The notes beneath the pieces are model-generated. The model was not told the origin of the DNA. It worked only from the letters and a program-made list of their open reading frames with translations, and ran no database searches. Of a stretch of 64,000 bases of DNA, positions 16,732 to 24,892 are shown piece after piece (positions within the stretch are counted from its first letter, which is position 1; every line of letters starts with the position of its first letter). The DNA comes from Mycobacterium sp. AZCC_0083 (GTDB lineage: Bacteria > Actinomycetota > Actinomycetes > Mycobacteriales > Mycobacteriaceae): NCBI RefSeq assembly GCF_014202335.1, contig NZ_JACHGP010000005.1, forward strand, positions 124,001 to 188,000, read 5' to 3'. Position numbers and translations under genes: made by a program.

Positions 16732-18192
16732 ATGAACGAGGAAGCCCAAGTGGTCGGCGCCGTCGAGAAGCGCCTGTTCATCGACGGCAAGTGGGTCGAT
16801 GCGGCGGACGGTGGAACCTTCGACGTCGTCGATCCCTCAACCGGGACGACGCTCTGCGCGGTCGCCGATGCCACACCGCAGGACGGGATGGCCGCGCTGG
16901 ACGCCGCCGTCGCCGCCCAGCCGGCGTTCGCCGCGACCTCTCCGCGCGAGCGGGCCGACATGCTCAGCGGGGCGTTCGAGTTGTTGCACGAGCGGGTCGA
17001 CGACCTGGCCATGCTGATGACACTCGAAATGGGCAAGCCGCTCGCCGAGGCCCGCGGTGAGATCGCCTACGCCGCCGAGTTCTTCCGCCACTTCGCCGAG
17101 GAGGCGGTACGGATCGACGGCGGCTACCAGACCGCGCCTGCCGGCGGCGCGCGCTTCCTGATCGCCAGGCAGCCCGTCGGTCCGTGTCTGCTGATCACGC
17201 CGTGGAACTTCCCGATGGCAATGGGCACCCGCAAGCTCGGGCCCGCGATCGCGGCGGGCTGCACCAGCGTGATCAAGCCGGCCCACCAGACGCCGCTGTC
17301 GATGCTCGCGCTGATGGACATCCTGACCGAGGTCGGTGTGCCTGCCGGCGTGGTCAACTGCGTCACCGCGATGGACGCGGGCGGGGTGATGGAGCCGCTG
17401 ATCCGGTCCGGTCGCGCACGCAAGCTGTCCTTCACCGGCTCCACCCGGATCGGCCGGCTGCTTCTCGAGCAATGCGCGGAGAAGATCCTGCGGACCTCGC
17501 TCGAACTCGGTGGCAATGCTCCGCTGATCGTGTTCGAGGACGCGGATCTCGACGAGGCCGTGGCCGGTGCGATGGCGGCCAAGATGCGCAACATGGGTGA
17601 GGCCTGCACCGCGGCCAACCGGATGTTCGTGCACTCGTCGGTCATCGACGAGTTCGGCCGTCGCCTTGCCGAGCGGATGGCATCGATGTCGGTCGGCCGG
17701 GGCACGGACGACGGGGTTCAGGTCGGACCACTGATCGACGAGGCCGCCCTGCGAAAGGTCGAGTCGCTGGTCGCCGACGCGGTGCAGCGCGGCGCCTCCG
17801 TCCTGACCGGCGGTTCGGCGGCCCCCGGCGTCGGCTACTTCTACCCGCCCACGGTGCTGACGGGTGTGCCGCGCGACGCGGAGATGACCGGCCAGGAGAT
17901 CTTCGGCCCGGTCGCGCCGCTGACTCCGTTCGATTCGGAGAACGAGGTGGTCGGGGCAGCCAACGACACCGAGTACGGACTGGTCTCCTACGTCTTTACC
18001 AACGACCTTCGTCGCGCACTACGCGTCGCCGAGTCCCTGGAGACCGGAATGGTCGGACTCAACCAGGGCGTCGTCTCCAATCCCGCGGCCCCCTTCGGGG
18101 GCGTCAAGCAATCCGGGCTCGGCCGCGAGGGCGGAGCCGTCGGCATCGACGAGTTCCTTGAGACCAAATACGTTGGGATCGCGATGAATTAG
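16732..18192 (+). CDS. Succinate-semialdehyde-type NAD(P)+ aldehyde dehydrogenase
   Basis: A 486-residue aldehyde dehydrogenase close to GabD. The cofactor segment ITPWNFPMAMGTRKLGPAIA, catalytic glutamate in SLELGGNAPLIVFEDADLDE and catalytic cysteine in GEACTAANRMFVH are all present, and FGGVKQSGLGREGG near the C-terminus is typical of the GabD group. It oxidises a carboxylic semialdehyde, presumably the product of the divergent aminotransferase. A GGGG-containing ribosome site precedes ATG 16732. Its 3' end overlaps the convergent GntR gene by four bases. Confidence 0.87.
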   Translation: MNEEAQVVGAVEKRLFIDGKWVDAADGGTFDVVDPSTGTTLCAVADATPQDGMAALDAAVAAQPAFAATSPRERADMLSGAFELLHERVDDLAMLMTLEMGKPLAEARGEIAYAAEFFRHFAEEAVRIDGGYQTAPAGGARFLIARQPVGPCLLITPWNFPMAMGTRKLGPAIAAGCTSVIKPAHQTPLSMLALMDILTEVGVPAGVVNCVTAMDAGGVMEPLIRSGRARKLSFTGSTRIGRLLLEQCAEKILRTSLELGGNAPLIVFEDADLDEAVAGAMAAKMRNMGEACTAANRMFVHSSVIDEFGRRLAERMASMSVGRGTDDGVQVGPLIDEAALRKVESLVADAVQRGASVLTGGSAAPGVGYFYPPTVLTGVPRDAEMTGQEIFGPVAPLTPFDSENEVVGAANDTEYGLVSYVFTNDLRRALRVAESLETGMVGLNQGVVSNPAAPFGGVKQSGLGREGGAVGIDEFLETKYVGIAMN

Positions 18193-18854
18193 GCGCAGTC
18201 CCCGGTGGCGTCGGGGACGCACAGTCGCTTGATGGCGTCGTCCATGTGCGCGACGAGCAATTCGTCGGTGAGCTTGAGGTCGCCGTTCCTGATCGCGGTG
18301 GCCACCGCGCGGTGCTCGTCCTCACGGACCTCCGAGACGGAGTAGGACTCCTCGAGCGCGTGAATGCACATCCGCGTCTCGGTGATGAACGTCTGGTGCA
18401 TCCGGTTCAACCGCGGGCTGTCGGCCAACTGCACCAGGCGGACGTGGAAGCCGATGTCCAACTCGCTCACCTCGGCAGACGTCGTCGCGGTGGCCATCTG
18501 CTCGACGATCTCGAGCAGAGCGTCACCGGCCGCGGCGTGGTCGCCCTCGAGGATCTTGCGGGCCGCGGCGCGTTCGATCGCCTCACGAGCCAGGTACATG
18601 TCGCGGACGTCGTTCGGCGTCATGTCGATCACGAAGAGACCGCGGTGGCGGATGGAGACCAGCAGACCTTCCTGAGTGAGCCGCTGCATGCCCTCGCGCA
18701 GCGGACCCCGGCTCACGCCGAACTTGCGGGCCAGGTCGGCCTCGCTGAGCTGCGCACCAGGCTTGAGTTCCCCACTGCCGATCGCGTGACGCAGTTTGTC
18801 GGCGATGATGCTCGGCGTCGACTGCTGCAGAAGCGGCTCGATCACGTTCGTCAT
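18189..18854 (-). CDS. GntR-family (FadR/FCD) transcriptional regulator
   Basis: A 221-residue repressor. The winged helix (residues 15-80) contains QLSEADLARKFGVSRGPLREGMQRL; the C-terminal FCD domain (85-210) is all-helical and keeps the metal-ligand histidines in DIGFHVRLVQLADSPRL and REDEHRAVATAI. FCD proteins bind an organic acid through a metal ion. It overlaps the upstream racemase-fold gene (ATGA) and so is transcribed from the operator-bearing promoter at 19625: autoregulation is likely. It is the obvious candidate to bind all four ATTGTYRACAAT sites between 13.9 and 26.9 kb. Confidence 0.9.
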   Translation of the reverse strand: MTNVIEPLLQQSTPSIIADKLRHAIGSGELKPGAQLSEADLARKFGVSRGPLREGMQRLTQEGLLVSIRHRGLFVIDMTPNDVRDMYLAREAIERAAARKILEGDHAAAGDALLEIVEQMATATTSAEVSELDIGFHVRLVQLADSPRLNRMHQTFITETRMCIHALEESYSVSEVREDEHRAVATAIRNGDLKLTDELLVAHMDDAIKRLCVPDATGDCA

Positions 18855-19588
18855 CGGTGGTCTCCAAGGAACTGGTGGTCTCCAAACAGCGTGCCCAGCC
18901 CCGGCAGGGCAGGGACCGGTCCGAGGAGCTGCAGACCCTTCCAGACGGTCACCTGGTTGGCGGTGAGGACCGGTTTGCCGATGGCCGCCTCCAGCTCCGG
19001 AATGATCGCCAACGTGTGCATCGCGGTGTCCGGGACCAGCACGGCGTCGGCGTCGGGATGGTCGGCCGCCGTCACCATCGCGACCACCTGCGCCGGCTCC
19101 AGCGTGCCGACCTCGGCCGCGGTGACGATGCCGTGGCTACCCATCGACACCACCTCGATACCGCCAGCAGATAGGAACCGGACGAAGTGCTGAGACACGT
19201 CGTCGGGGTAGGACGCCGCCACGGCGACCCGGCGCACGCCGAGGTGGTGCGCCGCGTCGACGAAGGCGATCGACGTGGACGACGCCGGCACACCGGCCGC
19301 GGCGGCGACGCCGGACGCCTGGTCTCGAGCGCCGTCGGGGCCGAACACGAAACTGCCGGATGTGCAGGCCCACATCACCGCATCGGGTTTCTCGGCGGCG
19401 AGCTGCGTGGCGCCGTCGGCGAGCCGCTCCGCACGCCCGAGGTCGAGCAGGGCGTCGACTCGGTGCGCGTCCTCACCGACCGAGGTGATCACGACCGGAA
19501 GCCGGACCACGCCGCCGACGCGGGACTCCAGCGCAGGGAAGTCGTCCTCCGCGCTGTGACCGGGGTAGAGAAGGCCCACCGTGACCAT
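18851..19588 (-). CDS. Asp/Glu racemase-fold (maleate isomerase/arylmalonate decarboxylase-like) enzyme
   Basis: A 245-residue protein paralogous to the enzyme at 26110. The first catalytic-cysteine motif is intact (VMWACTSGSFVFG), but at the second position, where its paralogue has ISCTN, it reads VPDTA, so the second cysteine is replaced by aspartate. Two-cysteine members are isomerases or racemases; one-cysteine members include decarboxylases, so the reaction may differ. ATG 19588 has AGGGAGA upstream; a longer frame exists but crosses the promoter. First gene of a racemase-gntR pair, divergent from the FAD oxidase. Confidence 0.8.
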   Translation of the reverse strand: MVTVGLLYPGHSAEDDFPALESRVGGVVRLPVVITSVGEDAHRVDALLDLGRAERLADGATQLAAEKPDAVMWACTSGSFVFGPDGARDQASGVAAAAGVPASSTSIAFVDAAHHLGVRRVAVAASYPDDVSQHFVRFLSAGGIEVVSMGSHGIVTAAEVGTLEPAQVVAMVTAADHPDADAVLVPDTAMHTLAIIPELEAAIGKPVLTANQVTVWKGLQLLGPVPALPGLGTLFGDHQFLGDHR

Positions 19589-19624
19589 GCGGTCTCCCTG
19601 GTTGATCGTCGTAGAGATAGGTAG

Positions 19625-19636
19625 ATTGTTGACAAT
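19625..19636. promoter_or_regulatory. GntR operator overlapping the FAD oxidase start codon
   Basis: ATTGTTGACAAT, the reverse complement of the 16679 site. It lies 37 bases before the racemase-fold start and overlaps the first two bases of the FAD-oxidase ATG (19635). Confidence 0.7.
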
Positions 19637-22529
19637 GGTAACGCCCGCGTCGTACGACGTCCGCCGCCTCGCCAAGGCGCTCGAGTCGGAGGTTCGCGGG
19701 TCGGTCGGCGCCGATGCCCGCACCAGGGCCCTGTACGCGGCCGACGCGTCGAACTACCGCGACGTTCCCGACTTGGTCGTCGTCCCAGCCGATCGGGAAG
19801 ACCTCGCGACGGCGGTGACCCTGACCGCCGCCGCGGGTGCGCCGGTGACCATGCGCGGCGGCGGCACGTCGATGGCAGGCAATGCGATCGGCGGCGTGGT
19901 GATCGACGCCTCGCGGCACGTCAACCGGATCCTTGCCATCGACGGCGATACCCGGACCGCGATCGTCGAGCCGGGCGTGGTGCTCACCGACCTGCTGGCC
20001 GCGGCCGCGCCGCTGGGGCTGGCGTTCGGCGCCGACCCGTCATCGGCCAGCCGCGCGACGCTCGGCGGGATGATCGCGAACAACGCGTGCGGCGCGCACT
20101 CCGTTGCCTGGGGCACCACTGCGGACAACGTCACCTCGCTCGACGTGCTGCTCGCCGACGGCACCAGGTGCACGGTGAATTCCGTCGGGAACCGCGAGGA
20201 ACTCGCCAACGGGCCCGGCCGGGAGGGCGAATTGCACAGGCAGCTGCAGGCCTTCGTCGACCGGCACGAGTTGGCGATTCGGCGCCGGTTCGGCCAATTC
20301 ACCCGGCAGATCTCGGGATACGCATTGCACCGGCTGCTGCCGGAGAACTCCTACGACGTCACAGGGCTGCTATGCGGGAGCGAAGGCGGTTTCGCGACGA
20401 CGCTGCAGGCGACACTCTCCCTGACCCCGCTGCCCGCAGCCAAGGTGCTGTGCGTGCTCGGCTTCGGCGACTCGATCTCGTCGGCCGACTGCGTGCCCGT
20501 CGTACTGCGCCACGATCCGCTCACGATGGAGTCGATCAACGTCGATCTCGTCGACCGGCTTCCAGCCGAGGTGCGCGCCGCCGCGATCGAGGCGGGACTG
20601 CCGGCGGGCCGCGCGTGGCTGCTGGTGGAAATGGGTGGGGAAGACCAAGTTTCGGCCCGGGCGGCCGCCGAGAAGATGCTCGAGGAGCTCCGCGACTCCG
20701 GGTCGCCGGCCACCGCGTCGCTGGTCACCGACCTCGGGGCGCAGCGGGTGTTGTGGCGGTGCCGGACGGATGCGGCCGGCCTCGCCACCCGCCGGGCCGA
20801 TGGCGCCGAAGCATGGGGCGGCTGGGAGGACGCCGCCGTTCCGCCTGCACGTCTTGGCGACTACCTGCGGGGGCTCGACGAACTGCTGGGCAGGCACGGA
20901 TTCTCGGGGGCGTTCTACGGCCACTTCGGTGAGGGCTGCATGCATATGCGGATCGATTTCGACCTGCTCAGCCGGACCGGCCTCGCCATCTACCGCGAGT
21001 TCGTCGAGCAGGCAACGGATTTGGTGGTCTCACTCGGCGGCTCCGTCTCCGGCGAGCACGGCGACGGGCGCGCGCGCTCGGAGCTGCTCGGCCGCATGTA
21101 CGGCGCGGACGGGGTTCGGCTGCTCACCGAGATGAAGGACATCTGGGATCCGGGCCGGGTGATGAATCCCCACGTCATCGTCGACCCGCCCGCGGTGGAC
21201 GCCGGCATCCGGCATGACGGCCCTGCCAAGGACCGCAAGCCGCTGACGCTGTTCACCTACGCCGACGACAAGGACGATTTCGCCCAGGCACAGCGCCGGT
21301 GCGTCGGAATCGGCAAGTGCAGGCAGAACTCCGGTGGCGTGATGTGCCCGAGCTATCAGGTGACGCGCGAGGAGCTGCACTCGACGCGTGGGCGGGCGCA
21401 CCTGCTCTGGGAGATGCTGCAGGGCGATCTGGTGACCGACGGCTGGCGGTCGACCGAAGTGCGGGACGCGCTCGACCTGTGCCTGTCCTGCAAGGGATGC
21501 CTGTCGGACTGCCCCGTCAACGTGGACATGGCGACCTACAAGGCCGAGTTCACCCACCATCACTACGCACGCCGGCCCTGGGCCCGCCCACTGTCGCACT
21601 GGTCGATGGGCTGGCTGCCGCTGTCATCGCGGATTGCCTCCCTGGCGCCACGACTGGTCAACCGGATGACGCGGCTCCCGCTCGCGAAGCGGTTGGGCGG
21701 GATCGCTCCCGAGCGAGAGATCCCCAGCTTCGCCGAGCAGACGTTCACCTCCTGGTTTGCCGGTCGCACCCACGACGCGGAAGGCGCGGCGGGCACCGTC
21801 CTGCTGTGGCCCGACACCTTCACCAACCACCTGGCACCCGAGGTCGGCATGGCGGCGGTCGAGGTGCTCGAAGCTGCGGGGTATCGGGTCGTGCTGCCGG
21901 AGAAGGCGGTGTGCTGCGGGCTGACGTGGATCTCCACCGGTCAGCTGAATCGGGCCAAGAAGGTGCTCGGGCGCTCATTGGCGACCTTGGCGCCGGCACT
22001 GAGCGCAGGAACGCCGATCGTCGGGCTGGAGCCGAGCTGCATTGCGGCACTACGGCACGACGCTCCGGCGCTGCTGCCGGACAATCCCCTCGCTGCCGCG
22101 GCCGCCGCCGCGACGCACACCTTCGCCGAGTTCCTGAACGGGTCGGGCTGGCAACCGCCCCATGTCGGTGGGGAGGCGCTGGTGCAGACCCATTGCCACC
22201 AGCACGCCGTCGTCGGCTTCGACGCCGACCGAGCGGTGATGGCAGGCGCCGGCATCAAGGCGACCGTGCCCGACTCCGGATGTTGCGGGCTTGCAGGCAA
22301 TTTCGGCTTCGAACGCGGGCACTACGAGGTGTCGAAGGCCGCAGGGGAACGGGTCCTCTTGCCTGCCGTTCGGGACGCCGCCCCCACCACGGCGATCGTC
22401 GCCGACGGCTTCAGCTGCCGGACGCAGATCACCCACGGCACGTCTCGTCAGCCGGTGCACCTCGCCCAGCTGCTCGCCGGGGCGCTGCGCCGGGGCCGTG
22501 AAGTCAGCCAAGCAGACGAAGAGCCGTAA
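19635..22529 (+). CDS. FAD-linked oxidase fused to Fe-S/CCG domains (GlcD-GlpC type)
   Basis: A 964-residue D-2-hydroxyacid dehydrogenase of the D-lactate/D-2-hydroxyglutarate type. Residues about 45-220 form the PCMH FAD-binding domain (MRGGGTSMAGNAIGG, SSASRATLGGMIANNACG), followed by FAD-oxidase C (SGEHGDGRARSELL). Two 4Fe-4S clusters are indicated by cysteines 556-571 and by CLSCKGCLSDCP at 616-627, and two CCG motifs sit near 760 and 883. It passes electrons to the respiratory chain. The natural start is ATG 19635, inside an operator, implying a leaderless transcript. Its 3' end overlaps the convergent M20 gene by 26 bases. Confidence 0.88.
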   Translation: MVTPASYDVRRLAKALESEVRGSVGADARTRALYAADASNYRDVPDLVVVPADREDLATAVTLTAAAGAPVTMRGGGTSMAGNAIGGVVIDASRHVNRILAIDGDTRTAIVEPGVVLTDLLAAAAPLGLAFGADPSSASRATLGGMIANNACGAHSVAWGTTADNVTSLDVLLADGTRCTVNSVGNREELANGPGREGELHRQLQAFVDRHELAIRRRFGQFTRQISGYALHRLLPENSYDVTGLLCGSEGGFATTLQATLSLTPLPAAKVLCVLGFGDSISSADCVPVVLRHDPLTMESINVDLVDRLPAEVRAAAIEAGLPAGRAWLLVEMGGEDQVSARAAAEKMLEELRDSGSPATASLVTDLGAQRVLWRCRTDAAGLATRRADGAEAWGGWEDAAVPPARLGDYLRGLDELLGRHGFSGAFYGHFGEGCMHMRIDFDLLSRTGLAIYREFVEQATDLVVSLGGSVSGEHGDGRARSELLGRMYGADGVRLLTEMKDIWDPGRVMNPHVIVDPPAVDAGIRHDGPAKDRKPLTLFTYADDKDDFAQAQRRCVGIGKCRQNSGGVMCPSYQVTREELHSTRGRAHLLWEMLQGDLVTDGWRSTEVRDALDLCLSCKGCLSDCPVNVDMATYKAEFTHHHYARRPWARPLSHWSMGWLPLSSRIASLAPRLVNRMTRLPLAKRLGGIAPEREIPSFAEQTFTSWFAGRTHDAEGAAGTVLLWPDTFTNHLAPEVGMAAVEVLEAAGYRVVLPEKAVCCGLTWISTGQLNRAKKVLGRSLATLAPALSAGTPIVGLEPSCIAALRHDAPALLPDNPLAAAAAAATHTFAEFLNGSGWQPPHVGGEALVQTHCHQHAVVGFDADRAVMAGAGIKATVPDSGCCGLAGNFGFERGHYEVSKAAGERVLLPAVRDAAPTTAIVADGFSCRTQITHGTSRQPVHLAQLLAGALRRGREVSQADEEP

Positions 22530-23682
22530 GGGCGTAGGCGCGGGCCGCAACGATCAGTTCCTCGATCGCGACCGATTCATCGGCGCGGTGGGCCTGGCTG
22601 GTGGCCGAGCCGGGTCCCAGCACGACCACCGGGATCCCGAGAGCGCGGGCCACGAATCCACCGTCGCAGGCGCCCGTCCAGCCGCCCGGCGGAAGGCGGG
22701 GTCCGCCCACGTCGGCCAGTGCGGCGTCGACGGTCTGGGCCAGCTCGGAGTCGGCGGGCGTCTGGAACGCAGGCATCTCCATCGCCATCGCGACGTCGAC
22801 CGTCAGACCACGGTCGGCCAGCCGCAGCCCTTCGACACGTGCGCGAAGATCGTCGAGCACGGACTCGGGCGACTCGCCGGGCAGCAGCCTGCGGTCGGCG
22901 ACCACCACACATTCCGCGGGCACGATGGAGCCGCCGGCACCGCCGTGGATCTGCCCGACGCTCCAGGTGGCGGGCCCCAGCAGCGGGTGGGGCCGCCGAG
23001 CGAGCTCGGCGTGCATCCGTTCGATCTCGGCGACCACCGCGGAGGCTCCGTAGATCGCGTTCGCGCCATCCGCGGGATTGCCTGCGTGACAGGCCTTTCC
23101 GTGCACTTCGATGCGCGTGTAGGACGCACCGCGGGCACCGATGATGGTCTGCATGTCGGTTGGCTCGGCGGTGATGCAGCCCAGGAAGGGCGGCTGCGTG
23201 GAATCGACGTAGGCGCGGATGCCCTTGCCGGTCTCCTCCTCGTCCACCAGGGCGGCCAGCTCGACCGGGCCGCTCAGGCCAACCCCGCGCAGGGCGGCCA
23301 GGGCGGCCAGAGATGCGGCGAGGCCGCCCTTCATGTCGGACGTTCCGCGGCCGTACATGCGGCCGTCGTGCACGGTGCCGCCGAACGGGTCCGTGGTCCA
23401 GCCATCGCCGACCGGGACGACGTCGGTGTGCCCGAGCAGCAGGACGCCGGGCCCGGCGCCGCCCTGCAGTGTGATGCGCAGGTTGTTGCGGTCAGGCTCG
23501 ACCGGGATCTCGACTACGTCCAGCCCCAGCTCGGCGGCAGCCACGTGCAGCACCTTCACCGTGGCCGCCTCACCGCCTGGCGGATTCTGCCCGGTCGCCC
23601 TGACCAGTTCCGTGGTCAGGTCGACCAGCGTTGCTTCGTCGATCCTGTCCAGCACGTCCTGCTCTGCGGCTGAGACGCCCAT
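22504..23682 (-). CDS. M20 peptidase/deacylase (ArgE/DapE family)
   Basis: A 392-residue zinc hydrolase. Metal ligands are seen in LLLGHTDVVPVGDGWTTDPFG, GRGTSDMKGGLAASLAAL and ALVDEEETGKGIRAY, with a dimerisation domain in the middle (ASYTRIEVHGKACHAGNPADGANA). It removes an acyl group from an N-acyl amino acid or cleaves a related amide. As the last gene of the operon 26832-22504 it might deacylate the ring-opened product made by the M24 hydrolase, a role played by EutE/DoeB (a different family) in ectoine breakdown. That is a positional inference. Confidence 0.85.
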   Translation of the reverse strand: MGVSAAEQDVLDRIDEATLVDLTTELVRATGQNPPGGEAATVKVLHVAAAELGLDVVEIPVEPDRNNLRITLQGGAGPGVLLLGHTDVVPVGDGWTTDPFGGTVHDGRMYGRGTSDMKGGLAASLAALAALRGVGLSGPVELAALVDEEETGKGIRAYVDSTQPPFLGCITAEPTDMQTIIGARGASYTRIEVHGKACHAGNPADGANAIYGASAVVAEIERMHAELARRPHPLLGPATWSVGQIHGGAGGSIVPAECVVVADRRLLPGESPESVLDDLRARVEGLRLADRGLTVDVAMAMEMPAFQTPADSELAQTVDAALADVGGPRLPPGGWTGACDGGFVARALGIPVVVLGPGSATSQAHRADESVAIEELIVAARAYALTALRLLG

Positions 23683-23686
23683 CCAC

Positions 23687-24889
23687 TCAGCCCTTCGCCA
23701 GCAGGTCGACCGCCCGTCGGAGACGGGTGACTCCTTCGTGGATCCGGTCCGGCGGGGTGGAGGCGAAGCAGAGACGCAGGGCGTCGGTGAACCGCCCGGA
23801 CGGGGAGAACGCCGCGCCGGGGATGAATGCGACGCCCTCGGCCAATGCCCGGTCGAACAGTTCCGTCGCGTGGACGCCGTTGTCGAGCGTCACCCAGAGG
23901 AAGAATCCGCCCTCGGGGTCGGTCCATCGGGCGATGTCGCCGAAGTGCTCGTGCAGCGCCGCGTGCATCGCCTCCTTGCGCCGCTTGTATTCGGCCCGCT
24001 GGGTGATCAGGTGGTTCTCCAGGTGCCCGCCGGTGAGGAATCCGGTCAGCAGGCGCTGCGCCGGGAGGTTGGTGCACGTGTCCATCGCTTGCTTGGCGTT
24101 GATCAGCAACGGTTGCAGCTCGGGCGCGGTGTCCACCCACCCGACGCGCAGGCCAGGGGCGACGATCTTCGAGAACGTCCGCACCGAAAACACCAGGGGG
24201 TCACCGGCGCCGAGCTCGCGCAGCGTCGGCAGCGGTTCACCCGCGAATCGCAGCAGACCGTACGGGTCGTCGTCGATCACCATCGAGCCCCAGTCACGGG
24301 CAAGGTCGAGCAGCCGGTGCCTGCGTTCCAGTGAGAGCGTCACGCCGGACGGGTTCTGGAAGGTCGGAATCGTGTAGATGGCCTTGGGGATTCGGCCCGC
24401 CGCCGCGACCAGGTCCTCCAGCATGTCGACGTGCATGCCGTCGTCGTCGACCGGGACCTCCAGCAGGGTGGCGCCGTACGAGAGTGCAGTGGCGCTGCCG
24501 TTGGTGTAGGTCGGGGACTCGACCACGACGAGGTCGCCGGAGTCGACGAAGATCTTGAAGAACAGGTCGAGGCCCTGCATTCCGCCTGCGGTGATGGTCA
24601 GCCGCTCCTCGGTGGTCTCGTCGCTGGTGCCGCTCAACGTCTTTAGCAGGGCCGCGTGCAACGGCGGGTCGCCTTCGGTGGCGGCGTAGTCGTAGGCGTC
24701 GGGAGCGCTGAGCTCGATGGCCGCGATGCGAGCCAGGATCTCCGACGGCACCGCCTCGGCCGCCGGACTTCCCATCGCGAACCGGACGATGTCGTGGGTC
24801 TGCTTGTGGAGCAGCGACGTGCTCGAGTCGATGACCGACCCGACCAGGCCGGCAGCCCGCGCTGCGTACGGAAGGGTTGCCGATCTCAC
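23687..24889 (-). CDS. Class I/II PLP aminotransferase (MocR-core/2-aminoadipate type, no HTH)
   Basis: A 400-residue fold-type I PLP enzyme with ITAGGMQGLDLFFKIFVDSG, YTIPTFQNPSGVTLSLERR, the PLP aspartate in MVIDDDPYGLLRFAG and the lysine region SVRTFSKIVAPGLRVGWVD. The sequence resembles the aminotransferase half of MocR regulators and 2-aminoadipate transaminases but has no N-terminal winged helix. GTG 24889 has GGAGG six bases upstream. It lies three bases after the M24 hydrolase and four before the M20 gene. It probably transaminates the amino acid released by them. Confidence 0.85.
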   Translation of the reverse strand: MRSATLPYAARAAGLVGSVIDSSTSLLHKQTHDIVRFAMGSPAAEAVPSEILARIAAIELSAPDAYDYAATEGDPPLHAALLKTLSGTSDETTEERLTITAGGMQGLDLFFKIFVDSGDLVVVESPTYTNGSATALSYGATLLEVPVDDDGMHVDMLEDLVAAAGRIPKAIYTIPTFQNPSGVTLSLERRHRLLDLARDWGSMVIDDDPYGLLRFAGEPLPTLRELGAGDPLVFSVRTFSKIVAPGLRVGWVDTAPELQPLLINAKQAMDTCTNLPAQRLLTGFLTGGHLENHLITQRAEYKRRKEAMHAALHEHFGDIARWTDPEGGFFLWVTLDNGVHATELFDRALAEGVAFIPGAAFSPSGRFTDALRLCFASTPPDRIHEGVTRLRRAVDLLAKG

Positions 24890-24892
24890 GTG

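Noticed and set aside
19589..19723. Upstream extension of the racemase-fold gene by 45 codons
   Set aside because: It would run through the GntR operator and into the FAD-oxidase coding region; ATG 19588 has a good ribosome site.
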